Source: Sinisalibacter lacisalsi (lineage in GTDB: Bacteria; Pseudomonadota; Alphaproteobacteria; Rhodobacterales; Rhodobacteraceae). Taken from it: 64,000 bases of DNA. Position numbers and translations under genes: made by a program. Position 1 is the stretch's first letter; the number at the start of each line of letters is the position of its first letter. The stretch spans positions 766,501 to 830,500 of the forward strand of contig NZ_BMGI01000001.1 in NCBI RefSeq assembly GCF_014640115.1, in the 5' to 3' direction. Positions 39,522 through 49,329 of this stretch are shown here, piece after piece. The notes below the pieces were generated by a model. It was given only the letters and a program-made list of their open reading frames with translations. It was not told the DNA's origin and did no database searches.

Positions 39522-40765
<1,244 letters not shown>

Positions 40766-40839
40766 GGGATACTCCTGTTCGCTATTCCCGCGGTGCTTAT
40801 GAGGTGGGGGCGGCAAAGGGAAATCGAAACCCCCGAAAC

Positions 40840-40860
40840 GCTATTCAATCTTACTATAAT
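40840..40860. promoter_or_regulatory. Candidate LysR-type site and -10 region before ligABC
   Basis: GCTAT-N11-ATAAT lies 75-95 bp upstream of ligA in an A/T-rich patch. An element of the same form (GCTAT-N11-ATGAC) precedes galB at 42160. Read on the minus strand the patch also contains TATAGT, a possible -10. Both sites flank the LysR gene, the likely binder. Confidence 0.45.
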
Positions 40861-40911
40861 GTGAGCCGCGGGCGTTGCCGGGCAAGTTTGGAATCAGGCG
40901 CCCGTTCCGGT

Positions 40912-42117
40912 TCAGACGGCCGCGCGCACCAGGTCGAGAAAGCGCGCCTGGGTTGGCGTCGGCACCCAGTCGGCCCGGGTGGTGAGCCCGATCGGGCGGG
41001 CGGACCCGGGCAGCGGCAGGTCGAGCGGCCTCATCAGGCCCTGTGCGATTTCCAACGCCGCCTGCCGGGGGGACAGGATGGTGAGGTAGTCGCCGCGTGC
41101 GAGCATGCCGCGCACCAGAACCATCGACGAGGTCACCACGCGCACCGGCGTTTTCTCGAGCGTGCCGATCCCCAGCGTGCGGAAGAGGTAGGCCCCGGCG
41201 GGGGTTTCCTTCGGCGGGGCTATCCAGGGATAGGCCAGCGTGTCGGCGAGGCTGAGCCCCGAGCGGCCCTGGAGCGGGTGGCCCGGACGGGCCATCACCG
41301 CGAGGGTGTCGTCGAACAGCGGTTCCTGTACCACGTCCTCGGTCGGGGGCGGATCGCGCAGCGCCCCGATCAGCACGTCGAGATCACCATGCCGAAGCTC
41401 GCGCAGCAGCTCTGCATAGGGCGCGTCGACGAGCAGGATCTGCACCCCGGCCGCCTCGCGCAGGAGCGCGTCGCAGGCGCTGGGCAGGACCTCGGTGCGC
41501 GACAGCGGCATCGAGCCGACCCTGATGCGGGTGGTGTCCTGTCCGCGCAGGCGGGTAAGCTCGTCGAGCCCCTGGCTGAGTTCCGCCGCCGCCAGTTTGA
41601 CGGCGCGCGCGAAGGCCTCGGCCTGTGGCGTCAACTCGATCCCCTTGCGCCCGGGCAGGAACAGCCTGAGCCCCGAGAGCCGTTCGAGATCGCGCCCGGC
41701 GCGGTGGATCGAGGGTTGCGATATCTCCAGCTTTCGCGCCGCGAGGCTGAAACTGCCCGCCTCGCCGATGGCGACGAGCGCGCGCAGCTGCGCCGCCGTC
41801 GCGCGGGTTTGAAAATCGGCGACCGGCTTGCCATCGCGCCGCCCGGCGAGGCGCACCGCCTGCGCCGCGCCCTGGGCGAGGATGCTGAACATCCGCCGCA
41901 CCCGAAGCAGCAACACGTCGCCCTCGGGGGTTGGAAACATCCCCTCTGGGCGGCGGTCAAGGAGCCGGGAACCGAAGCGTTGCTCGAGCCCGGCGATGGC
42001 CTGTGTCACCGCGGGTTGCGACAGGTGCACGCGGTGGGCCGCGGCGCTGATCCCGCCCGCATCGGACACTTCCATGAAGGCCCTGAGGTGCCTCAGATTC
42101 GGAAAATCAACGGCCAT
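40912..42117 (-). CDS. LysR-family regulator with two N-terminal helix-turn-helix domains
   Basis: The 401-residue protein is about 100 residues longer than a normal LysR regulator because the DNA-binding domain occurs twice. The first (about 8-66) reads [20 protein letters not shown] and [18 protein letters not shown]; the second (about 107-165) reads [20 protein letters not shown] and [19 protein letters not shown] LysR effector domain follows (about 195-401). It sits between ligABC (same strand, downstream) and galB-galC-galD-ligI (divergent), so it is the probable activator of both halves of the pathway, sensing a pathway acid such as protocatechuate or oxalomesaconate. Confidence 0.92.
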   Translation of the reverse strand: MAVDFPNLRHLRAFMEVSDAGGISAAAHRVHLSQPAVTQAIAGLEQRFGSRLLDRRPEGMFPTPEGDVLLLRVRRMFSILAQGAAQAVRLAGRRDGKPVADFQTRATAAQLRALVAIGEAGSFSLAARKLEISQPSIHRAGRDLERLSGLRLFLPGRKGIELTPQAEAFARAVKLAAAELSQGLDELTRLRGQDTTRIRVGSMPLSRTEVLPSACDALLREAAGVQILLVDAPYAELLRELRHGDLDVLIGALRDPPPTEDVVQEPLFDDTLAVMARPGHPLQGRSGLSLADTLAYPWIAPPKETPAGAYLFRTLGIGTLEKTPVRVVTSSMVLVRGMLARGDYLTILSPRQAALEIAQGLMRPLDLPLPGSARPIGLTTRADWVPTPTQARFLDLVRAAV

Positions 42118-42159
42118 ATCAGTGTTTTGTCCTCTTTGAGCGGGGGCGAATGCCCCATG

Positions 42160-42180
42160 GCTATAGCAAATATTTATGAC
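42160..42180. promoter_or_regulatory. Candidate LysR-type site before galB
   Basis: GCTAT-N11-ATGAC, containing the near-palindrome ATAGCAAATATTTAT, lies in the 160-bp gap between the divergent LysR and galB genes, about 98-118 bp upstream of galB. The position fits a LysR activation site with a T-N11-A core. Confidence 0.5.
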
Positions 42181-42277
42181 TGTGGCGCGGGATTCAAATG
42201 GTCATGTCGCGCGGGCGGGACTAATCCGGTGGGCGATCGGGCGTGCGCGCCCGCCGTGACAAATCAGGGAGATCCGC

Positions 42278-43015
42278 ATGTCCGAGAGGAAAACCGCCCT
42301 CGTGATCTCGGCCCACTCGGCCGACTTCGTCTGGCGCGCCGGTGGCGCCATCGCGCTGCACCAGGCGCAGGGCTACGACGTGACCGTTGTTTGCCTCAGC
42401 TACGGCGAGCGGGGCGAAAGCGCCAAGCTGTGGAAGCAGGAAGGCATGACGCTGGAGAAGGTGAAGACCGAACGGCGCAAGGAGGCGGAGAACGCCGCCG
42501 CCGCCCTCGGCGTTTCGGATATCCGCTTTCTCGATCGCGGCGACTACCCGCTCGACCTTGGCCGCGATACGCTCGACATGATGGTCGACATCATCCGCGA
42601 AGTGCAGCCGAAATGGATGATGTCGCACTCGAAGTGGGACCCGTACAACACCGACCACATGCGCACCACCGACTTCGCGCTGGAAGCCCGCATGGTGGCG
42701 CAGGCCTGGGGCCACAACCCGGGCCAGAAAGTGCTGGGCGCACCGCAACTCTACCTGTTCGAGCCGCACCAGACCGAGCAGATGAACTGGAAACCAAACG
42801 TCTTCCTCGACATCACGCCGGTGTGGGACAAGAAATGGGCCGCGATCCAGTGCATGCAGGGCCAGGAGCACCTGTGGCATTTCTACGAGAACGTGGCCGA
42901 GAACCGCGCCAACCATTTCCGCCGCAACTCGGGCGGCATGGCCGGCGGGCGTGCGGCGAAATACGCCGAAGGCTTCGAGGCGATCTTCCCGCGCACCGTG
43001 GACGAGCTGGACTGA
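42278..43015 (+). CDS. galB: 4-oxalomesaconate hydratase (PIG-L/LmbE family)
   Basis: GalB hydrates 4-oxalomesaconate to 4-carboxy-4-hydroxy-2-oxoadipate. The 245-residue protein has the zinc motif [13 protein letters not shown] (His13, Asp16), a third ligand near His127 in [24 protein letters not shown] and [20 protein letters not shown], closely following Pseudomonas putida GalB as I recall it. It is unrelated to the LigJ hydratase of sphingomonads. It is the first gene of the gal operon and its stop overlaps the galC start by one base. Confidence 0.93.
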   Translation: MSERKTALVISAHSADFVWRAGGAIALHQAQGYDVTVVCLSYGERGESAKLWKQEGMTLEKVKTERRKEAENAAAALGVSDIRFLDRGDYPLDLGRDTLDMMVDIIREVQPKWMMSHSKWDPYNTDHMRTTDFALEARMVAQAWGHNPGQKVLGAPQLYLFEPHQTEQMNWKPNVFLDITPVWDKKWAAIQCMQGQEHLWHFYENVAENRANHFRRNSGGMAGGRAAKYAEGFEAIFPRTVDELD

Positions 43016-43707
43016 TGGCGTATCAACCGGGAACCACGGGCGTTGTCGTCCAGAACATCGAGCGCGCGGCACCGGAGGTGATCGACGGGCTCGCGCAATG
43101 CGGCGTCGCCACCGTGCACGAGGCGCAGGGGCGCAAAGGGCTGCTCGCAAGCTACATGCGGCCGATCTACAGCGGTGCGCGCGTGGCGGGCTCGGCGGTG
43201 ACGATCCTCGCCCCGCCGATGGACAACTGGATGATACACGTCGCCATCGAGCAGCTTCAGGCCGGCGACATCATGGTGCTCGGCACCACCTCGCCCTCGG
43301 ACGCGGGCTATTTCGGTGACCTTCTGGCGACCTCCGCGATGGCGCGCGGCTGCCGCGGGCTGGTGATCGACGGCGGCGTGCGCGACGTGGCGGATCTCGA
43401 GGCGATGGGCTTCCCGGTCTGGTCGAAGGCGATCGGCGCGCAGGGCACGATCAAGGAAACGCTGGGCTCGGTGAACGTGCCCGTGGTCTGTGCCGATGCT
43501 CATGTGAACCCGGGCGACGTGATCGTGGCCGACGACGACGGCGTCGTCGTGGTGCGCCGCGAAGAGGCGGCGGAGGTTCTGGACAAGGCCCGCGCCCGCG
43601 AGGCGAACGAGGCCGAGAAGCGCGCCCGTTTCGAGGCCGGCGAGCTTGGGCTCGATATCTACGGCATGCGCGAGCGGCTGGCCGAAAAGGGGCTGAAATA
43701 TGTCTGA
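43015..43707 (+). CDS. galC: 4-carboxy-4-hydroxy-2-oxoadipate aldolase (HMG aldolase/RraA fold)
   Basis: The aldolase (also called LigK/ProA) splits 4-carboxy-4-hydroxy-2-oxoadipate into pyruvate and oxaloacetate, the last step of the pathway. The 230-residue protein has [41 protein letters not shown], the [20 protein letters not shown] metal/substrate loop and the C-terminal [20 protein letters not shown]. The start is fixed by the TGATG overlap with galB. Identity is strong because both motifs and neighbours agree. Confidence 0.94.
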   Translation: MAYQPGTTGVVVQNIERAAPEVIDGLAQCGVATVHEAQGRKGLLASYMRPIYSGARVAGSAVTILAPPMDNWMIHVAIEQLQAGDIMVLGTTSPSDAGYFGDLLATSAMARGCRGLVIDGGVRDVADLEAMGFPVWSKAIGAQGTIKETLGSVNVPVVCADAHVNPGDVIVADDDGVVVVRREEAAEVLDKARAREANEAEKRARFEAGELGLDIYGMRERLAEKGLKYV

Positions 43708-43746
43708 CGGAGGGATCGAATTGCCTTTCGGCAATCCGACCCGCGC

Positions 43747-43797
43747 GGGGGCGCTGCCCCCGCACCCCCGAGGTATTTCGGCCAGGATGAAGGAGCA
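43747..43797. repeat. Rhodobacterales-type intergenic repeat, copy 1
   Basis: GGGGGCGCTGCCCCC hairpin, then CACCCCCGAGGTATTT, CGGCCAGGATGAAGG. The second copy at 47059-47110 shares the hairpin, CCCCCGAGGTATTT and CCAGGATGAAGG. Here the 3' end of the repeat merges into the galD ribosome site (GGAGCAGGACC). I recall similar elements scattered through roseobacter genomes. Confidence 0.8.
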
Positions 43798-43802
43798 GGA
43801 CC

Positions 43803-44861
43803 GTGGTTGACGGTGTGCGTTGCATGTGGATGCGCGGGGGGACCTCGAAGGGGGCGTTTTTCCTCGCCGGGGATCTGCCCGCCGATACGGCGGCGCGCGA
43901 CGCCTTCCTGCTGCGCGCGATGGGCTCGCCCGACATCCGCCAGATTGACGGGATGGGCGGTGCCGATCCGTTGACCTCGAAAGTGGCGGTGGTGCGCAGA
44001 TCGGAGCGCCCGGGGGTGGACGTGGATTACCTGTTCCTGCAGGTCTTCGTCGACCAGCCGATCGTGACCGACGCGCAGAATTGCGGCAACATGCTCGCCG
44101 GCGTCGGTCCCTTCGCCATCGAGCGCGGGCTGGTGACGGCGCGTGATGGCGAGACGCCGGTGGCGATCTACATGGAGAACACCGGGCAGGTGGCCGTGGC
44201 CAATGTGCAGACGCCCGGAGCCTGTGTGTCCTACGCTGGGGACGCGCGGATCGACGGGGTGCCGGGCACGGCGGCGCCGGTGCCGCTGGAGTTTCGCGAC
44301 ACCGCCGGGTCGTCCTGCGGCGCGCTGCTGCCGACTGGCAACGTGGTGGACGTGATCGAGGGCGTGGAGGCAACGCTGATCGACAACGGGATGCCCTGCG
44401 TGGTGATGCGCGCGGCGGACCTGGGCATCAGCGGGGACGAAACACCCGAGGCGCTGGAGGCGAACGAAGGCTTGCGGGCGAAGCTCGAGGCGATCCGCCT
44501 GAAAGCGGGGCCGATGATGAACCTCGGCGACGTGGCGGCGAAGAGCGTGCCGAAGATGACGATGGTGAGCGCGCCCAGCCAGGGCGGCGCGATTTCGACG
44601 CGCACCTTCATTCCGCATCGCTGCCACAAGACGATCGGCGTGCTGGGTGCGGTCTCGGTCGCCACCGCCTGCCTGCTGGACGGCGCCCCCGCCGCCGCGC
44701 TCGCCCAGACCGGCGTGGGCGAGACCCGCAGCCTTTCGATCGAACACCCCACCGGGGAGATGACCGTCATCGCCCGGCTGGATGAAAACGGAACCCCTGC
44801 CTCCGCCGCCATCCTGCGCACCGCGCGCAAGCTGATGGACGGCGAGGTTTTCGGAGACTGA
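43803..44861 (+). CDS. galD: 4-oxalomesaconate tautomerase
   Basis: GalD converts the keto form of 4-oxalomesaconate to the enol form used by GalB. The 352-residue protein is of the PrpF/DUF453 family: RCMWMRGGTSKGAFFLAGDL near the start, DGMGGADPLTSKVAVV, QNCGNMLAGVGPFAIERGLV and IPHRCHKTIGVLGAVSVATA, each seen in full. The GTG at 43803 is supported by GGAGCAGG. It lies in the gal operon, separated from galC by a 95-bp gap with the intergenic repeat. Confidence 0.92.
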   Translation: MVDGVRCMWMRGGTSKGAFFLAGDLPADTAARDAFLLRAMGSPDIRQIDGMGGADPLTSKVAVVRRSERPGVDVDYLFLQVFVDQPIVTDAQNCGNMLAGVGPFAIERGLVTARDGETPVAIYMENTGQVAVANVQTPGACVSYAGDARIDGVPGTAAPVPLEFRDTAGSSCGALLPTGNVVDVIEGVEATLIDNGMPCVVMRAADLGISGDETPEALEANEGLRAKLEAIRLKAGPMMNLGDVAAKSVPKMTMVSAPSQGGAISTRTFIPHRCHKTIGVLGAVSVATACLLDGAPAAALAQTGVGETRSLSIEHPTGEMTVIARLDENGTPASAAILRTARKLMDGEVFGD

Positions 44862-44863
44862 CC

Positions 44864-45757
44864 ATGGCAGAAGACCAGATCACCGACGCCGATTGGCTCG
44901 ACTTCCATCCCGACCCGAAGACGCCCGATTTCGTGCTGCCGGAGGGGGCGGTGGATGCCCATTGCCACGTCTTCGGCCCACGCGCCGAGTTTCCCTTCGC
45001 GCCCGAGCGCAAGTACACGCCCTGCGATGCCGGCAAGGACAAGCTCTTTGCGTTGCGCGATCACCTCGGGTTCAGCCGCAACGTGATCGTGCAGGCGACC
45101 TGTCACGGCAAGGACAACAGCGCCACGATGGACGCCTGCCGCGCAGCGGGCGACCGCGCGCGCGGCATCGCCTCGGTGCGCCATGACATCAGCCGCGAAG
45201 ACCTGGCCGAGATGGACGCGTCCGGTATTCGCGGCGTGCGGTTCAACTTCGTCAAACGCCTTGTGGATGCAACCCCGCGGGCGCATTTCACCGCGGTGGC
45301 CGAGCGCATCCAGGAATTCGGCTGGTCGACGGTGGTTTACTTCGAGGCCGCGGATCTCGAGGAACTGGCCCCCTTCCTTGAAAGCCTGCCGGGCATCATC
45401 GTGGTCGATCACATGGGCCGGCCCGATGTGGCCAAGGGCGCGGATCACCCCGATTTCCAGCGCTTCGTCGACCTGATGGCGCGCAACGAGAACATCTGGT
45501 CGAAAGTGACCTGCCCCGAGCGCCTCAGCCTCGAAGGCCCGCCCGCTTACGCCGACGTCATCCCCTTCGCCCGCCGGCTCGTGGAGCAGTTTCCCGACCG
45601 CGTGCTCTGGGGCACCGACTGGCCGCACCCGAACATGAAGTCGCACATGCCCGACGACGGCAACCTCGTCGACTTCATCCCAAAAATCGCGCGAACACCC
45701 GAGGAGCAGCGGCAACTGCTCGTGGACAACCCGATGCGACTGTATTGGGCGAAATAG
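44864..45757 (+). CDS. ligI: 2-pyrone-4,6-dicarboxylate hydrolase
   Basis: LigI hydrolyses 2-pyrone-4,6-dicarboxylate to 4-oxalomesaconate, linking LigC to the Gal enzymes. The 297-residue amidohydrolase has DAHCHVFGP (His33, His35), GRPDVAKGADHPDFQRF and the C-terminal WGTDWPHPN with the catalytic Asp252. Length equals known LigI. It starts 3 bp after galD, so the two are coupled. Confidence 0.94.
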   Translation: MAEDQITDADWLDFHPDPKTPDFVLPEGAVDAHCHVFGPRAEFPFAPERKYTPCDAGKDKLFALRDHLGFSRNVIVQATCHGKDNSATMDACRAAGDRARGIASVRHDISREDLAEMDASGIRGVRFNFVKRLVDATPRAHFTAVAERIQEFGWSTVVYFEAADLEELAPFLESLPGIIVVDHMGRPDVAKGADHPDFQRFVDLMARNENIWSKVTCPERLSLEGPPAYADVIPFARRLVEQFPDRVLWGTDWPHPNMKSHMPDDGNLVDFIPKIARTPEEQRQLLVDNPMRLYWAK

Positions 45758-45825
45758 GAGCGCAATCCGAAACGCGGAACCCGGTTTTCGGAGCCAATTG
45801 CGCGTCAAACACAGGAGGAGAGACG

Positions 45826-46185
45826 ATGGCGGATATGCCAGCGTTCGATTACCACATCGACATTCCCGGCACGACGATCTTCGACGGCAAGCAGGCGATG
45901 AAGGGCTATGCGCTGAACAAGATGTGCTATTCGTTCAACAGGGCCGAGAACCGCGAGGCGTTCAAGGCCGATGAAGAAGCCTTCATGGAGAAATACGGCC
46001 TTAACGACCAGCAGAAAGAAGCGATCCGCAAGCGCGACGTGCTCGGGCTGATCGAGGCCGGGGGCAACATCTACTACCTCGCCAAGTTCGCCGGCATCTT
46101 CGGCCTCTCGGTGCAGGACGTGGGCGGTCTGCAGACCGGCATGAGCACCGACGAATTCAAAGATTACCTGAAATCGCAGGCCTGA
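45826..46185 (+). CDS. LigA-like alpha subunit of a second extradiol dioxygenase
   Basis: The 119-residue protein resembles LigA (IPGTTIFDGKQAMKGYALNKM, RAENREAFKADEEAFMEKYG, EAGGNIYYLAKFAGIFGLSV) but lacks the C-terminal DGGRPxxGNR block of the ligA at 40373. It precedes the ligB-like gene by 12 bp with an AGGAGGAG ribosome site. The two form a second class III dioxygenase. It may act on gallate, 3-O-methylgallate or another catecholic acid, or be a protocatechuate isozyme. Confidence 0.85.
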   Translation: MADMPAFDYHIDIPGTTIFDGKQAMKGYALNKMCYSFNRAENREAFKADEEAFMEKYGLNDQQKEAIRKRDVLGLIEAGGNIYYLAKFAGIFGLSVQDVGGLQTGMSTDEFKDYLKSQA

Positions 46186-46197
46186 GGAGGAACGATC

Positions 46198-47049
46198 ATG
46201 GCGAAAATTCTTGGCGGTATTACCACCTCGCACATCCCCGCGGTCGGCAACGCGATCCAGAAGGAGCTTTACGACGATCCCTACTGGAAGCCCTTCTTCG
46301 ATGGTTACCCGAAGATCCACCAGTGGATCCAGGACCACAAGCCGGACTACGTGATCAACATCTACAACGATCACGGCCTTGGCTTCTTCCTCGACAAGAT
46401 GCCCACCTTCGCGATCGGCGCGGCGCATGAATACAGGAACGAAGACGAGGGCTGGGGGCTGCCGAGCCTCGATCCCTTCCCCGGAGCGCCCGAGCTGAGC
46501 TGGCACATCATCGAGAGCATGGTGGCCGACGAGTTCGATATCACCTCCTGCCAGGAACTTCCGGTCGACCACGGCTTCGTGGTGCCGATGCAGCTGTTCT
46601 GGCCGGGGGCGCCGCATCACCCCGACATGCCGAGGACGGTGCCGATCAGCGCCAACACGGTGCAGCACCCGATCCCGACGCTGAAGCGCGCGCTTGCCTT
46701 TGGCCGGGCGCTGCGCAAGGCGCTGCTGAGCTTTCCCGAGGAGGATGCCAAGATCGTTGTGCTCGGCACCGGCGGGCTTTCGCACCAGCTCGACGGGCAG
46801 CGGGCGGGCTTCATCAACAAGGAGTTCGACCAGTATTGCCTCGAGAACATCGTGCATAATCCCGACGAGCTGACGAAGATCACCCGGATGGAGCTGGTCG
46901 AGAAGGCGGGCGCGCAGGGCACCGAGTTCCTGATGTGGATGATGATGCGGGGCGCGCTTGGCGACGACGTGACCGAGATCACCCGCAACTACCATATCCC
47001 GATCTCGAACACGGCATCGGGCACGCTCTTGCTGGAGTGCGCGGCCTGA
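46198..47049 (+). CDS. LigB-like catalytic subunit of a second extradiol dioxygenase
   Basis: The 283-residue protein has all Fe(II) and catalytic residues at the same positions as the first LigB: His12, His59, Glu243 and His196 (GTGGLSHQL). Its second-shell sequence is quite different, for instance YNDHGLGFFLDKMPTFAIGA, RNEDEGWGLPSLDPFPGAP and CQELPVDHGFVVPMQLFWPG. This predicts a different substrate, though still a catechol with a carboxylate. It ends the gal operon; a repeat and the AraC gene follow. Confidence 0.88.
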   Translation: MAKILGGITTSHIPAVGNAIQKELYDDPYWKPFFDGYPKIHQWIQDHKPDYVINIYNDHGLGFFLDKMPTFAIGAAHEYRNEDEGWGLPSLDPFPGAPELSWHIIESMVADEFDITSCQELPVDHGFVVPMQLFWPGAPHHPDMPRTVPISANTVQHPIPTLKRALAFGRALRKALLSFPEEDAKIVVLGTGGLSHQLDGQRAGFINKEFDQYCLENIVHNPDELTKITRMELVEKAGAQGTEFLMWMMMRGALGDDVTEITRNYHIPISNTASGTLLLECAA

Positions 47050-47058
47050 CGGCAAGGC

Positions 47059-47110
47059 CGGGGGACGCTGCCCCCCGGACCCCCCGAGGTATTTGAGCCA
47101 GGATGAAGGG
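47059..47110. repeat. Rhodobacterales-type intergenic repeat, copy 2
   Basis: CGGGGGACGCTGCCCCCCGG hairpin, then ACCCCCCGAGGTATTT and GAGCCAGGATGAAGGG, between the second ligB-like gene and the convergent AraC gene. It is a near copy of 43747-43797. The hairpin may also end transcripts. Confidence 0.8.
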
Positions 47111-47118
47111 GCCGCGGT

Positions 47119-47967
47119 TCATCCCGCGGCCTCTGTCCGTTTGCGGAACTGGCGCGGGGAAAGGCCGGTGGCGCGCCGGAAGACGCGGGAGAAATGCGCC
47201 GGGTCGTCATAGCCAAGGGCATAGGCGACCTGCGCGATCGAGAGGTTCGAATAGGCCAAGTTGCGCCGGGCCTCGCGGATGATCCGCTCCTGGATCGTGG
47301 CCGAGGCCGGCCGGCCGGTGGCGGCGCGCATCACGCGGGAAAGGTGGGTGGGCGTGACGCCGAGGCGCGTGGCGTAGGCGGCGACGGGCCAATGCGCCGC
47401 GTAGTGCGACTCGACGAGGGCTTCGAAGCGGTTCTGCAGCGTGGTTTCCGCCGGGATGCTGGCTGGGGCGGCGCCGGCGATCGCGCGCGCCACGAGCCCG
47501 GCGAGAAGGGCAACGCGGGCGCGCAATTCATGCGCGCGGGCGAACCGGCGGGCCTCGAAGGCGGCGAAGATCGCCTTGATCGTGGTCTCGATCTCTTCGG
47601 TGCCGTCGATCACGCAGGGCCGCGCGAGCAGGGGGCGCAGGCCTTCGCCCTCGGCGAGTCCTTCGTCGAGCACCTCCGCCGGGATCGTCACGACCCAGCC
47701 CTCGGTGCCCGGCGTGAAGCTGTAGGCATGGACGCAGCCGATGGGCACGTTGGCCAGGTGCCCGCCGGCGAGCGCCAGCGTTTCGCCATCGAAGGTGCCG
47801 CGCCCGCCGCCTTTCGCGATCAGCAACACCTGGTGCAGGCGGGCGTGACGGTGCGGGGTGAACTCCCAGTCGTGGCGCACCGACCGCGCCGCGATGGTTT
47901 CGCAATGGACGACGTCGGGCAGGTCGGCGCTTTCGCCGAACAGGTTGAAACTCTCGATGGCTTTCAT
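47119..47967 (-). CDS. pobR: AraC-family regulator, PobR-like
   Basis: The 282-residue protein has a cupin-like sensor domain (FTPHRHARLHQVLLIAKGGG, VPIGCVHAYSFTPGTEGWV) and a C-terminal AraC domain (about 175-275) with VAAYATRLGVTPTHLSRVMR and SIAQVAYALGYDDPAHFSRVF. It diverges from pobA over a 91-bp gap containing two GATCCAT repeats, so it very likely activates pobA with 4-hydroxybenzoate. The start at 47967 is preferred; an in-frame ATG at 48003 would overlap one repeat. Confidence 0.85.
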   Translation of the reverse strand: MKAIESFNLFGESADLPDVVHCETIAARSVRHDWEFTPHRHARLHQVLLIAKGGGRGTFDGETLALAGGHLANVPIGCVHAYSFTPGTEGWVVTIPAEVLDEGLAEGEGLRPLLARPCVIDGTEEIETTIKAIFAAFEARRFARAHELRARVALLAGLVARAIAGAAPASIPAETTLQNRFEALVESHYAAHWPVAAYATRLGVTPTHLSRVMRAATGRPASATIQERIIREARRNLAYSNLSIAQVAYALGYDDPAHFSRVFRRATGLSPRQFRKRTEAAG

Positions 47968-47971
47968 GTTC

Positions 47972-48003
47972 GATCCATACAAGTTTGGGACGGGTTGATC
48001 CAT
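47972..48003. promoter_or_regulatory. Direct repeats in the pobR-pobA gap
   Basis: GATCCATACAAG (47972) and GATCCATTCAAA (47997) are direct repeats 25 bp apart in the divergent intergenic region. AraC proteins commonly bind such tandem half-sites. They are the best candidate for the PobR operator. Confidence 0.5.
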
Positions 48004-48058
48004 TCAAATCGGCGTGGATTCTGCGATGATCGGGGCTCTGAATTTGGGAGGAAACGCG

Positions 48059-49243
48059 ATGACGAACACGATCAGGACGAAAGTCGCCATTATCGGCGGT
48101 GGCCCCTCCGGGCTGATGCTGAGCCAGTTGCTCGACCTCAAGGGCATCGACAACGTCGTGCTCGAAAAGCACACCCGCGATTACGTGTTGAGCCGCATCC
48201 GCGCCGGCGTGCTGGAGCACGGCTTCGCCGAGTTGATGCGCGAGGCGCAATGCGGCGAGCGGATGGATGCCGAAGGCGAGATCCACGATGGCTTCTTCAT
48301 CAACGACAACGGTCAGATGCACCGGATCGACCTTGCCGGGCATACCGGCGGCAACTCGGTGGTGGTCTATGGCCAGACCGAGTTGACGCGCGACCTCTAC
48401 GATGCGCGCGAAAAGATGGATGGCAAGGTGATCCACGAGGCGCTCGACGTGGCGATCCATGACGCAAAGACCGATGCGCCCTGGCTGACCTACCGGCAGG
48501 GTGACGAGACCTTCCGGGTGGATTGCGACTTCATTATCGGCGCCGACGGCTTCCACGGTGTGAGCCGCAAGTCGATCCCGCGCGACGTGCTCAAGGAATA
48601 CGAAAAGGTCTACCCGTTCGGCTGGCTCGGCGTGCTCAGCCGCACCAAGCCGGTCAGCCCGGAACTGATCTACTCGCGCACGGAGCGCGGCTTCTCGCTC
48701 TGCTCGCTGCGCAGCCAGGTGCTTTCGCGCTACTACATCCAGGTGCCGCTCACCGACAGCGTGGAAGACTGGTCGGACGAGGCGTTCTGGGACGAACTCA
48801 AGCGCCGCCTGCCGGATGACGTGGCCGCGAAGCTCGAAACCGGCCCCTCGATCGAGAAGAGCATCGCACCGCTGCGCTCCTTCGTGGCCGAGCCGATGCG
48901 CTGGGGCAACCTGTTCCTGGCCGGCGACGCCGCGCATATCGTGCCGCCCACCGGCGCGCGCGGGCTGAACTCGGCGGCGTCGGATATCTACTATCTCTAT
49001 CACGGGATGGTCGATCACTACCTGAACGGCGACAGCACCGGGCTGGAAGAGTATTCCGCCAAGGCGCTGGCCCGGGTCTGGAAGGCGCAGCGGTTCTCGT
49101 GGTGGATGACCACGATGCTGCACAACTTCCCCGACCGCCCGGACTACGACCGGAAGTTGCAGGAGGTGGAACTTGCCTATCTGCTCAGCTCCGAGGCGGC
49201 ACAGGAGTCGCTGTCCGAAAACTACGTCGGGCTGCCGTTCTGA
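48059..49243 (+). CDS. pobA: 4-hydroxybenzoate 3-monooxygenase
   Basis: PobA hydroxylates 4-hydroxybenzoate to protocatechuate with NADPH and oxygen. The 394-residue flavoprotein has exactly the length of the pseudomonad enzyme: FAD motif VAIIGGGPSGLMLSQLL, SRIRAGVLEHGFAELM, the DG motif GADGFHGVSRKSIP, GDAAHIVPPTGARGLNSAAS and a late Tyr in ENYVGLPF. GGGAGG precedes the ATG. It is monocistronic, with a G+C-rich hairpin after it, and supplies the substrate for LigAB. Confidence 0.96.
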   Translation: MTNTIRTKVAIIGGGPSGLMLSQLLDLKGIDNVVLEKHTRDYVLSRIRAGVLEHGFAELMREAQCGERMDAEGEIHDGFFINDNGQMHRIDLAGHTGGNSVVVYGQTELTRDLYDAREKMDGKVIHEALDVAIHDAKTDAPWLTYRQGDETFRVDCDFIIGADGFHGVSRKSIPRDVLKEYEKVYPFGWLGVLSRTKPVSPELIYSRTERGFSLCSLRSQVLSRYYIQVPLTDSVEDWSDEAFWDELKRRLPDDVAAKLETGPSIEKSIAPLRSFVAEPMRWGNLFLAGDAAHIVPPTGARGLNSAASDIYYLYHGMVDHYLNGDSTGLEEYSAKALARVWKAQRFSWWMTTMLHNFPDRPDYDRKLQEVELAYLLSSEAAQESLSENYVGLPF

Positions 49244-49250
49244 TCGAAAG

Positions 49251-49288
49251 GCGCGCGGCGGTTGACCTAGGTCAAGGCCGCCGCGCGC
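49251..49288. terminator. G+C-rich inverted repeat after pobA enclosing an FNR-like box
   Basis: GCGCGCGGCGG (49251-49261) pairs with CCGCCGCGCGC (49278-49288), an 11-bp stem, flanked by AAAG and TTTGG. The 16 bases between the arms are a 14-bp palindrome plus GG. As RNA it would form a long hairpin ending pobA transcripts; as DNA it holds the box annotated at 49262. Confidence 0.6.
49262..49275. promoter_or_regulatory. TTGACCTAGGTCAA, FNR/CRP-family box before the universal stress gene
   Basis: A perfect 14-bp palindrome of the TTGAC-N4-GTCAA form, like FNR/FnrL/Anr sites, lies 55-68 bp upstream of the universal stress protein start. Universal stress genes are often induced by FNR-type regulators when oxygen is low, which fits. 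The regulator is not in the window. Confidence 0.65.
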
Positions 49289-49329
49289 TTTGGCCCCCAC
49301 ACTTGGCGCGAACATTCAGGGAGCGCGCC

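Noticed and set aside
43747-47110. CRISPR-like spaced repeats
   Set aside because: There are only two copies, 3.3 kb apart, with genes between; no array or cas gene is present in the window.
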